From: Gemmatimonadaceae bacterium
GTDB lineage: Bacteria; Gemmatimonadota; Gemmatimonadetes; Gemmatimonadales; Gemmatimonadaceae
Assembly: GCA_025358925.1 (NCBI GenBank)
Contig: JANYHT010000016.1
Location: 93,691-157,690 of the forward strand
Reading direction: 5' to 3'
Length of the DNA stretch: 64,000 bases
This document shows, piece by piece, positions 27,830 to 36,151 of the stretch (positions within the stretch are counted from its first letter, which is position 1; the number at the start of each line of letters is the position of its first letter). The translations under genes and the position numbers were made by a program. The notes under the pieces were generated by a model. The model saw nothing but the letters and a program-made list of their open reading frames with translations. It was not told the origin of the DNA and did no database searches.

Positions 27830-30800
27830 TTATCCGACGGTGGGCAGGTGATACGCGCGCCCACGCACGGCAACAAGTAGTACGGGAACAACGAACAGTG
27901 TGATCGGTGTCGACAACGCCAGGCCGCCAATGACGGCCAACGCCAGTGGCTTTTGCAACTCACTGCCTGCACCGAGACCGAGTGCCAACGGCAGCAATCC
28001 GAACAGCGTGCACAGTGTCGTCATGAGAATCGGACGCAAGCGCACGCGTGCGGCCTCGCGAATGCCGGTCTCCAGATCAACGCCATCTGTCTGCATACGA
28101 TGCCTCGTGAAATCGAGCAAGATGATACCGTTTTTCACGATCAAACCGATCAGCAGGATCAGTCCCATAAAACTGGACACGTTCAATGACGTCTTCGTGA
28201 CAGACAGCAACACCATCGCCCCCACGAACGATAATGGTGCGGCAAGAAGCACCACGAAGGGTTCGACGAACGATCGGAATTGGATAACCATGACGGCCAT
28301 CACACTCACGGCAGCCAGGCCAAGCACAAGTAAAAGTGCGCCGAAGGCTTCTTGCTGACTCGCGTATCGGCCACCTAACTCAACGCGGATGCCAGCAGGG
28401 GCGGGGTATGCTGCGAGAATGGCCTTCACATCGTGAATTACTTCACTCAATGCACGGCGTTGAACGCCCGCTGTTACTGAAATAAGCTGCTGTTGATTCT
28501 CTCGCAGGTACAAGCTGCGTACATCCGCCGTACTAAATGACGCGAGCGACGCCAATGCGCTACTGCGTCCCGTCTTGGCGGAGTAAATAGGTAGCGCGCC
28601 CAATCGGGAGGGATTAAACCGTACCGAATCGGGCGCGCGAACACGCACTGCCACGGATCGATCATCGAGACGAATGTCACCGGCCGCTACACCGAGTAGT
28701 GCTCCGCTCACCAGTTTGCTTACATCTGCTGCGGTAAGGCCAAGCCGACTTGCTTCGCTGCTGCGAATGGCCATCGCCATCTCAGCACCTGGTTCGGCGA
28801 TACCATTGTAAAAGTCTTCTAGCCCGTCCACTTTGCTGACTTTGTCCCCAAGCGTTGTCGCGTACGCTTCAAGTGCTTTGAGGTCTGCACCAAACAATTT
28901 GATTTCCATCGGACGTGCCGCTCCAGACAAATCGTCGAGCACATCCGAAAGAATTTGAATGAACTCGACGCGCGCGCGAGGCACGGCTTTTTCGACCTTT
29001 CCGCGGACTTCGTCCATCACCTCCGTGATACGACGCACTCGCCGCGACGGCGGCTGTAATCGTGCCACTACATCGCTCTTGTTCTGTTCCGTCGCGAAAA
29101 GCCCAAGCTCCGCTCCGGTACGTCGCGATGTGCCTGTCACTTCAGGTGTTTCGGCGAGAATCCGCTCGATAATGTGCAGCTGTCGATCGGTCTCCGCGAG
29201 CGCTGTGCCTCCGGGCGTTACGACATCGACGATAAACGACCCTTCGTCCATTTCTGGCAGAAAGCCGGTACCAACAAGACCGTACATGACAACGCCCGCG
29301 GCAACGAGCAGGAGCGCGGTCAGCATCATCATGCGCGAATGATGCAAGACCGATGTGAGGGCGCGCGCATAACGGTCAGAGAGCGTGTCCAGTGCGCCAC
29401 CAATGCGCGCAAGCACACGGCGCGGCGCCACGTTGTTGTCGTGATCGGTGTCCGTGGCGCGAAGAAACTGATCGCTCAATAAGGGAATAATGGTGAGCGC
29501 GAGCGCGAGTGAGACGAGCACGCTGATGGTGAGCGTGAGTGAAAGCGCCGCAAAGAACTGACCCGGTACGCCTTGGAGGAGTCCGAGTGGCAAGAACACA
29601 ACTACTGTGGTGATCGTGGATGATGTGACGGGGCCGATTAACTCTTGTACTGCTTCCCGAATGGCCGTCGTGCGATTCGGAGTAAAGCGCAAATGTCGTA
29701 CAATATTTTCCGTAATGACTACGGCATCATCGATCACTAAGCCGATGGCAATCGCCATCGCGCCGAGGGTCATCAAGTTGAATGTTTGATTAAACAACCG
29801 CATGAGCAATACGGTGATCGCGAGCGTCAGCGGGATGGCGGTAGCGCTGATGGCGGTAATGCGCAAGTGACGCAGGAACAGCAACAACAGGATGACGGCT
29901 AACGCTGCGCCGATGAGCATTGCGTCACGCACGGACGTCACGGCGTCGCGCACGAGCGCCGCTTGATCATACACGGCCTTGAGGTGCACGCCCGGTGGCA
30001 GTGTCGGCGCAATTGCGGCGACCAGTCGTTCAACACTGTCCGCGACGGCCACGGTGTTGCCACCAACTTGCCGCGTGATGTTGAGTAGCGCGGCGGGCTT
30101 TCCATCACCGGAAATCACGCGCACGTGATCTTCGGTACCCGGAAGCACGGTGGCGAGATCGCGCACGCGCGTGTTCGGTGCCACAATGACGTTCGCGACG
30201 TCATCGATCGAGCGCGCTTCTTGTGCCGATACGACGAGATACTGTTTGTAGTCTTGCGCGACGCGTCCGACGGCGTCGACGGTGATGTTGCCGCGAATGG
30301 CCGTGGCAAGGTCGTCGTACGTCAAACCTGCTGCCGCGAGTCGCGTGGGATCGGCAATCACCTCGATCTCGCGAATATCCGTGCCCTGCACATCGACGCG
30401 ACCGACGCCCGGCACACGTGACATCACCGGCTTGATTTGATAGCGCGCGATATCGTAGAGCGTGGCCGCGTCACCACCTTCCAGATTGTACGAAAGAATT
30501 GGGAAGAGCGACGGTGTGAGACGTTCGATTTCCAGTGTCACACCGGCGGGCAAGTCACCGCGAATCTGCTCGACGCGCGTCCGCACCAGTTGCAGCGCGT
30601 ACTGCATGTCGGTGTGTTGACTGAACGTGATGTTGACCTCGCTGGCACCGCGGATAGAATGCGATTGCACGCGCTCGACGCCTGGTACGATGCTGACAGC
30701 TTCTTCGATTGGCCGAGAGATGGCGAAGACCACTTGTCGCGCCCCTAACGACGTGCCTTGCGCGACGATCGTGATGCGCGGGAATGCCAACTCCGGATAG

Positions 30801-30946
30801 ATCGCCGACGGCAATTTGAACGCCGACCACACGCCCGCCGCACTGAGGAGCGCCACCGTCAAGTACACGAATCGTTTTTGCGCGGACAGAATATCAAAGA
30901 GACTGCGGCGTGCGTTCGACGTGCGCGTTGGCTGACCCTCGCTCAC
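27830..30946 (-). CDS. RND-family efflux permease
   Basis: The 1038-residue inner-membrane pump has the twelve-helix RND layout with two large periplasmic loops. LTLAITVLLMRLFNQTFNLM and AIAIGLVIDDAVVITENI contain the helix-4 acidic residues for proton transfer, and the C-terminal half repeats MGLILLIGLIVKNGIILLDF. It exports compounds through the adaptor and TolC-like channel upstream. Whether it is of the heavy-metal or hydrophobe type cannot be fixed by eye. The start is a GTG (30946) overlapping the adaptor stop by 4 bases. Confidence 0.92.
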   Translation of the reverse strand: MSEGQPTRTSNARRSLFDILSAQKRFVYLTVALLSAAGVWSAFKLPSAIYPELAFPRITIVAQGTSLGARQVVFAISRPIEEAVSIVPGVERVQSHSIRGASEVNITFSQHTDMQYALQLVRTRVEQIRGDLPAGVTLEIERLTPSLFPILSYNLEGGDAATLYDIARYQIKPVMSRVPGVGRVDVQGTDIREIEVIADPTRLAAAGLTYDDLATAIRGNITVDAVGRVAQDYKQYLVVSAQEARSIDDVANVIVAPNTRVRDLATVLPGTEDHVRVISGDGKPAALLNITRQVGGNTVAVADSVERLVAAIAPTLPPGVHLKAVYDQAALVRDAVTSVRDAMLIGAALAVILLLLFLRHLRITAISATAIPLTLAITVLLMRLFNQTFNLMTLGAMAIAIGLVIDDAVVITENIVRHLRFTPNRTTAIREAVQELIGPVTSSTITTVVVFLPLGLLQGVPGQFFAALSLTLTISVLVSLALALTIIPLLSDQFLRATDTDHDNNVAPRRVLARIGGALDTLSDRYARALTSVLHHSRMMMLTALLLVAAGVVMYGLVGTGFLPEMDEGSFIVDVVTPGGTALAETDRQLHIIERILAETPEVTGTSRRTGAELGLFATEQNKSDVVARLQPPSRRVRRITEVMDEVRGKVEKAVPRARVEFIQILSDVLDDLSGAARPMEIKLFGADLKALEAYATTLGDKVSKVDGLEDFYNGIAEPGAEMAMAIRSSEASRLGLTAADVSKLVSGALLGVAAGDIRLDDRSVAVRVRAPDSVRFNPSRLGALPIYSAKTGRSSALASLASFSTADVRSLYLRENQQQLISVTAGVQRRALSEVIHDVKAILAAYPAPAGIRVELGGRYASQQEAFGALLLVLGLAAVSVMAVMVIQFRSFVEPFVVLLAAPLSFVGAMVLLSVTKTSLNVSSFMGLILLIGLIVKNGIILLDFTRHRMQTDGVDLETGIREAARVRLRPILMTTLCTLFGLLPLALGLGAGSELQKPLALAVIGGLALSTPITLFVVPVLLVAVRGRAYHLPTVG

Positions 30947-32103
30947 GGCTTCGCTCGTAATACGCGCGCGCCGTCGTCGATGCCATATGCACCTTGCGCA
31001 ACCACCACATCACCTACGATGAGTCCTTCAGTGATCCATACTCGACGGCCGGCGCGCCCACCCACTTTCACGTCACGTGCGTGGGCGACACTTGCCGTAT
31101 TCACGACAAACACGCGAAAGCCCTCACCCGATGGAACGAGCGCAGCATCGGGTACCGTCAACGCGCCCGCGTGCGTTTGTACTTGAATCGTGCCAAACAG
31201 GGACTCGCCAAGTCGCAGCGTGCGTGATGGTGCCGACACAGCGACGCGCACAGCCACGCCACGATTGGCGCTGTCCACCGCCGCTGCAATATCGGTCACG
31301 CGGCCGCTCGCCACACGTGGAGCGTCAGTACTTGCACCATCGTGGAACGACACCGTATTGCCAATGCGTGCTCGCGACACATCGGCAGGTGACAGAAAGA
31401 GCACCACGTCGAGCGTGCTGGGGTCGGCAATTTCCACGAGTGGTTGGCCGGCGTCGACATTGGCGCCGAGCACCGCGTTGACGCGCGTGACGGCACCGTT
31501 GATCGGGGACCGAACGTGCGCGAGCTCACGAACACGACGCGCGTTCAGGGCGTTCGCTCGTGCGGCGGCAAGGTCGGCCAGCGCGACATCGAGTTCTTTG
31601 CGCGGTGCGACGCCAACGTCGACGAGACGCTGCGCGCGTGCGGCCGTGCGCTCAGCAGCAGTGAGCGCCGCTTCAGCGCTTGTGAGCGCCGCATCAAAGG
31701 CCGGCAATTCGAGCTCGACCAAGTTGGCGCCTGCTCGCACGCGATCGCCGACGGCAACGAGCACGCGAACCACGCGCGTTGGTGCAGGGGCCGACAGCAG
31801 CGCGACGTGCCCAACACGCGACGTGACGGTACCCATGTTGGAGAGTGTCTCAACGAACGCGCTTGCGTGAACAGTGTCGAGACTTGCGACGACCTCTCCT
31901 TTCGATACGGGATCGCTGGCCGACTTTCCTGTGCTATCAGTTGACGCGGTGGTGCTGGTTTTTGGTGCATCGTCAGGATCACCGCCCGCAGCCGTCTTAT
32001 CCTTGCCGCCACACGCGCACACGAGAAGCGCGGTCGCGAGTCCACACGACACCGACGTGACGCGCGCGTATTGAAACGCGAAGGGCTTACATTGAAACGT
32101 CAT
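30943..32103 (-). CDS. RND efflux periplasmic adaptor (membrane-fusion protein)
   Basis: The 386-residue lipoprotein (VCAC, probable lipid Cys31) has the barrel-sandwich (VLVAVGDRVRAGANLVELEL), an alpha-hairpin at about 140-190, and the beta-barrel with GAVTRVNAVLGANVDAGQPL. An acidic Thr/Ser/Asp linker follows the signal. It joins the RND pump to the outer-membrane channel. Start and stop overlap both neighbours by 4 bases (ATGA, GTGA). Confidence 0.92.
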   Translation of the reverse strand: MTFQCKPFAFQYARVTSVSCGLATALLVCACGGKDKTAAGGDPDDAPKTSTTASTDSTGKSASDPVSKGEVVASLDTVHASAFVETLSNMGTVTSRVGHVALLSAPAPTRVVRVLVAVGDRVRAGANLVELELPAFDAALTSAEAALTAAERTAARAQRLVDVGVAPRKELDVALADLAAARANALNARRVRELAHVRSPINGAVTRVNAVLGANVDAGQPLVEIADPSTLDVVLFLSPADVSRARIGNTVSFHDGASTDAPRVASGRVTDIAAAVDSANRGVAVRVAVSAPSRTLRLGESLFGTIQVQTHAGALTVPDAALVPSGEGFRVFVVNTASVAHARDVKVGGRAGRRVWITEGLIVGDVVVAQGAYGIDDGARVLRAKP

Positions 32104-33341
32104 GGTTGCGGAGTGACGGAGAGAGAAAGCAGGTGAACCAGCGCTGCGGCGTTGCGCGCAGCGGCAATATCCGCGAGGTATTGAGCGAGTGTTTCGCGTG
32201 CAGACCGCTGCGACTCGAGCACATTGGGCAATGTGGAGGCGCCCTCGCGATAGGCGAGCAGTGACAACGTTGCAACGCGATCCGCGCCCGCAACGAGTCT
32301 CGCCGATCGTGTCGCACGAGCACGTGCGTTCGTGGCATCGCGCTGCGCTTCGGCTAACGCGGCATCCAATTCAAGTCGTGTCTGCGCGAGCTGCGCGCGT
32401 GCCCGCTCCGCGCCTACTCTGGCCGCATCAGTAGCCGCACCGTTTCGATTGAAGAGCGGCAGTGGCAGTGAAAGGCCGATGAGAGGAAGCGCGCCTCCGG
32501 GACCGCCAGGATTTGCTGATTCCACACCGAGCGACAACGCCGGTGTCGCAAGAAATCGTCGACGTTCAAAGCGCACGGACAGATCGGCGGCGCGCACGTC
32601 ATCTTCGGCGGCATTAATAAGCAGCGTCTGATTGCTCGATGCACTCGCGGTCGCGGTGCTCGCGTCCAGCACCGAAGCATCGAGCGTCAGTGAATCCGAG
32701 AGCACGATGGTTGGTGACACCGCAGCAATGCCCATCGCTGCTTGCACAGTCAGCACACCACTCACCGCATTCAGCGAATCTGCAGCCGACGTGTTTGCCG
32801 ACTGTCCCGCAAACAGCGTGGCCAGTTCGACGTCGAGTTGGCTCGCGTCTCCGGCATCACGACGAAATTGCGCGAGAATGAGCAAACTATCCGCATCGCG
32901 CGCGGAACGCTGCGACAGACGCGCGCGACCCGCGAACACGAGCGCACGGGTGTAGGCCGTATCAACATCAAACGCCAATGACGCGCGCGCGAAGACGAAG
33001 CGCGTGGATGCCGCCCGCAATCCGGCCAACGCGGCCCCGACGCGCGGGCGTCGAAGCCACGGTAGATCAAGCGGCACATCGAGGGTGTAGTGCACCTGTG
33101 GCGCGGACCTCGTGAACGATGCGCCGCCAATGGGATTTTCGAACTGACGCGCCAGTGCGACACTCGCGCGGGCCGCGCTCGAATCGGCGCGCGCAAGGCG
33201 AAGTCGCGGACTGTTATCGACGGCCGCGGCGACGGCGGCAGCACGCGAGATTGCCTGTTGCCCCTCCGCTGACACGAGCGGAAAGACCAGCAGCGAGGCG
33301 ACGGCACATGTTGCGCGTCGCCGGAGAGTATGACGTGGCAT
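32100..33341 (-). CDS. TolC-like outer-membrane efflux protein
   Basis: The 413-residue protein has a signal peptide (cut near VSAEGQQ) and an OEP-type repeated coiled-coil/beta-barrel architecture, with LLAYREGASTLPNVLESQRS as a typical C-terminal OEP block. It is the channel of the tripartite pump. ATG 33341 was preferred to an in-frame ATG at 33389 because it begins the signal peptide. It is the first gene of a six-gene minus-strand operon (33341 to 25345). Confidence 0.87.
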   Translation of the reverse strand: MPRHTLRRRATCAVASLLVFPLVSAEGQQAISRAAAVAAAVDNSPRLRLARADSSAARASVALARQFENPIGGASFTRSAPQVHYTLDVPLDLPWLRRPRVGAALAGLRAASTRFVFARASLAFDVDTAYTRALVFAGRARLSQRSARDADSLLILAQFRRDAGDASQLDVELATLFAGQSANTSAADSLNAVSGVLTVQAAMGIAAVSPTIVLSDSLTLDASVLDASTATASASSNQTLLINAAEDDVRAADLSVRFERRRFLATPALSLGVESANPGGPGGALPLIGLSLPLPLFNRNGAATDAARVGAERARAQLAQTRLELDAALAEAQRDATNARARATRSARLVAGADRVATLSLLAYREGASTLPNVLESQRSARETLAQYLADIAAARNAAALVHLLSLSVTPQP

Positions 33342-33404
33342 GAAGGCCAAATATGCGGGGCGGGGATTACGGTGACATGACAACCGCATCGTGTCGCGTC
33401 AAAC

Positions 33405-33456
33405 ACAACACGAGCCTGATGCGCGGAACCGCTGATGCGCATCAGGCTCGTGTTGT
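33405..33456 (-). terminator. Strong hairpin terminator after the amidase gene
   Basis: A perfect 20-bp inverted repeat (ACAACACGAGCCTGATGCGC and its complement) encloses a 12-base loop. On the minus strand it lies 19 bases after the amidase stop and is followed by GTTTG. It separates the amidase from the efflux operon and has T-rich flanks on both sides. Confidence 0.75.
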
Positions 33457-33474
33457 TTTCGTGGGACACTGGTG

Positions 33475-35292
33475 CTACGTGGTCGGTCGCTTTTGATGGA
33501 AATCGGTGTTCTTCTGAAAAAGATGCGCGACCGACAAAATTTTGTCATCGTTATACAACGCACCGATGATCGTCGCACAAATCGGCTGTGGTTTCAGCTC
33601 GGGTGCTGCAGGCGCCGACGTTGCGGCAGCCCCACCGCGCCCACCACCACCTTGTTGTTGTGGCACATCAAACTTGTACGGCACCACCACACACGGATGA
33701 CCCGTTTGCGCGTTTGGCCCAACGTCCACCTGCGGCGACGCAATAAACATGTCCAGATCTTTCATGAACTCGCCCCACTGACTCACGAGCACATAGCGAC
33801 GGCGCTGATTCTGCAGGAAATCAAATGCGCGAACGGTCCGACCGGTTACAAAGCGCGGATTCCAGTCTGACCCAGCCAGCGGATTTGGTGGTCCAGCAGT
33901 GGACGCTCCACCTCGACCACCACCACCACCAGGCGTCGGCTCCGGCAGTGCGTTCAAGTCCAAACCGGTCTCCTTCGCTTTGCGCTGCACGTACGAATCG
34001 AACGCCGCCGCGTATTCGATGTTCAGTCCACCGCCTCCAATGCCCAACGCCTGCTGACTCGGCCGCGCGCCAATTGTTTTAGGATTCAACCCCAATTCTT
34101 TTAGCTTGTCGATAAACTCTTTCGGCGCCGCAGGATCAACACCAATGCGCAACGATGCGAGCTTGACCGAGCGATCGAATTGAAAGGGCGTGGTAATGGT
34201 GGACGGATCTTTCTCGTCGACACCATGAATGACGTTAAAGACCATCGCGCAGTCCTCCACGGTGCGACACAGCGGACCCACACGATCCTGCGACCACGCG
34301 AGCACCATGCCGCCTTGACGACTCACGCGACCAAACGTTGGTCGCAACGCGCTTAAACCGCAGCGCGTCGCCGGCGAAACAATGGAACCCTGCGTTTCTG
34401 TGCCAATGCCAAATGCTACGCATCCCGCCGCTGTTGCCGACGCCGGGCCAGCGGACGATCCACTTGATCCCTGCGAAATATTCCATGGATTGTTGGTGCG
34501 TCCGCGAAACCATTGATCGCCCTGCGCAAACAACCCCGTCGCAAGTTTGGCGATCAACACCGCGCCCGCTTCGCGCAAGCGCACAACGACTTCGGCGTCT
34601 TCGTCAATGATACGCTTTTCAAAATCCGCAGCGCCCCACGTCGTCGGTACACCCTTGGTATTGAACAGATCTTTGACACCGTACGGCAGTCCGTGCAACG
34701 GACCACGATATTTTCCCGCCTTGATTTCAGCATCCGCTTTTGCTGCTTCCGCGCGCGCCGAGTCTTCCATGATCGTCACCGCGCACAACAGCGTCGGGTT
34801 CAATCGCTTGAGCCGCGTGAGATAAATGTCCGTTAGCGCCACCGAGGTGATCTTTCGTTCTTTAATGAGCGCTGACAATCGATGCGCCGGCAAAAACGCA
34901 ATGTCATCTGGGTTTGTTGGCACCGCACCGGCAAACTTTTCAACCGTGAACACGGAGCGATCAAACGCGGCGCGTCCGCGTTCCCTCGCGAGCTTTTCGA
35001 TCAGTGCGCCCGTACCGCCCGGGTACGGTTGAAACTGCAGTGCGGGTGCTTCACCGTTACCGAGTGGGAATGGGGTGACGGCTTGTGGTTGCGAAACGCC
35101 CGCCGCTCCGCCGACCGCTCCACCGGCGGCCTGCGCGCGCGCGGCAGCCGAACCAAAGGTGCTTGCCGCCGCCGCGGCGAGTGACAAAAACATGAACTGT
35201 CGACGATCGAGCCCTCCGTACGCCTCGGCGTCAAAGTCCATCGCTTCCAGCTCGACCTGTGTTTGGTCGAGCAGTTCTTCTGGTGTCGTCAC
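33475..35292 (-). CDS. Tat-exported amidase-signature family protein
   Basis: The 605-residue protein has a twin-arginine signal (LDRRQFMFLSLAAAAAS, Arg30-Arg31) and an amidase-signature domain. The Ser-cisSer-Lys triad is visible: Lys207 in YGVKDLF, cis-Ser near 279 in SQGSSGSSAG, nucleophile Ser303 in GTETQGSIVSPATR. It should hydrolyse amides in the periplasm; the substrate is unknown. Two Gly-rich insertions near residues 465-480 and 560-575 (GGGGGRGG) are additions to the usual fold. GatA itself lacks a Tat signal, so this is not the tRNA amidotransferase. Confidence 0.87.
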   Translation of the reverse strand: MTTPEELLDQTQVELEAMDFDAEAYGGLDRRQFMFLSLAAAAASTFGSAAARAQAAGGAVGGAAGVSQPQAVTPFPLGNGEAPALQFQPYPGGTGALIEKLARERGRAAFDRSVFTVEKFAGAVPTNPDDIAFLPAHRLSALIKERKITSVALTDIYLTRLKRLNPTLLCAVTIMEDSARAEAAKADAEIKAGKYRGPLHGLPYGVKDLFNTKGVPTTWGAADFEKRIIDEDAEVVVRLREAGAVLIAKLATGLFAQGDQWFRGRTNNPWNISQGSSGSSAGPASATAAGCVAFGIGTETQGSIVSPATRCGLSALRPTFGRVSRQGGMVLAWSQDRVGPLCRTVEDCAMVFNVIHGVDEKDPSTITTPFQFDRSVKLASLRIGVDPAAPKEFIDKLKELGLNPKTIGARPSQQALGIGGGGLNIEYAAAFDSYVQRKAKETGLDLNALPEPTPGGGGGRGGASTAGPPNPLAGSDWNPRFVTGRTVRAFDFLQNQRRRYVLVSQWGEFMKDLDMFIASPQVDVGPNAQTGHPCVVVPYKFDVPQQQGGGGRGGAAATSAPAAPELKPQPICATIIGALYNDDKILSVAHLFQKNTDFHQKRPTT

Positions 35293-35389
35293 GGATTTCC
35301 TCGAAGGTCGGTGGTCGGAGCTAAGCGGCGGTACACTCAGTCAGAGTACGGGTGGCGCGAGAAGATGTTCGAACCAAGAAAAGTGCGAC

Positions 35390-35821
35390 TCAGATGTCGG
35401 CGGATGGAGCACTCGGCAACAGGGTGTCGCTCGCACGGGCAAAGCCATCGTGGGTGATGTCGAATGCCACCACTGTGCCGGCCGGTGCCTTCACACCATC
35501 GTGGCAGTGAATGAGTTCACCGGTTGTTGCGGATCGCGACACGACGAGACACCACAAATTGACTTCGGCCTCATGGTCGGTGACAAACGTGACCTGTCTC
35601 GCGTAGCCACCCTCTGGCAACACATTCATCGGCGCACTGTCGTCCCAGCCTGCCAACAATCCGCGCAGCCATTTCGTGACAAACGCAGGTTCGAATCCAG
35701 ACAGGAAAAGCTGGCGCTGCGGAGATAGCGCCTCCCATGCAGCGCACACCGAATCATGCTCGTTGTGCGGCGTCTCCGCGAGAATTGCGGCGAGAATGCC
35801 TTCGGTGCGAGAGGTAGTCAT
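35390..35821 (-). CDS. Small protein of unknown function
   Basis: The 143-residue soluble protein is one I do not recognise. It has a helical N-terminal half (ILAAILAETPHNEHDSVCAA, WEALSPQRQLFLSGFE) and a beta-rich second half with VNLWCLVVSRSATTGELIHC and APAGTVVAFDITHDGFARA, suggesting a small sandwich or cupin-like fold. No export signal is seen. It stands alone, 97 bases upstream of the amidase start on the minus strand, so it could be the first gene of that unit. Confidence 0.6.
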   Translation of the reverse strand: MTTSRTEGILAAILAETPHNEHDSVCAAWEALSPQRQLFLSGFEPAFVTKWLRGLLAGWDDSAPMNVLPEGGYARQVTFVTDHEAEVNLWCLVVSRSATTGELIHCHDGVKAPAGTVVAFDITHDGFARASDTLLPSAPSADI

Positions 35822-35951
35822 GAGCGAGCGAAGGGCGCAATACGGGTTGATGTGCGCAAGGCACGCGACAGTGGAAGAGTACGAGGCGTGCTCGACGGGT
35901 CAAGAGTGTACGCAGTGCGAGGGCCAATCCATTTCGACGAGCACTAAACAA

Positions 35952-35988
35952 CAAACCCCTGTCCGCCAAACGCGGCAACAGGGGTTTG
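35952..35988 (-). terminator. Terminator of tRNA-Asn
   Basis: CAAACCCCTGT and ACAGGGGTTTG form an 11-bp perfect stem, with an inner CCGC/GCGG helix. On the minus strand T-rich TTGTTTAG follows. It is 30 bases after the 3' end of tRNA-Asn. Confidence 0.75.
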
Positions 35989-36017
35989 CAGGTTCTGAAG
36001 CAACGGATTCTTTGCAG

Positions 36018-36090
36018 CTCCCGAGGAGGGACTCGAACCCCCGACAGGGTGATTAACAGTCACCTGCTCTACCACCTGAGCTACTCGGGA
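36018..36090 (-). tRNA. tRNA-Asn (anticodon GTT)
   Basis: On the minus strand the acceptor TCCCGAG/CTCGGGA, D arm GCTC/GAGC, anticodon stem with loop CTGTTAA (anticodon GTT), and T arm with TTCGAGT all form; discriminator G, no encoded CCA, 73 nt. A strong terminator follows it. Confidence 0.97.
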
Positions 36091-36151
36091 ATACTGAACA
36101 CCAGCCCCAAAGTATCGTCATCTCCGACACTGGAGTCAACCCAATACAGCG

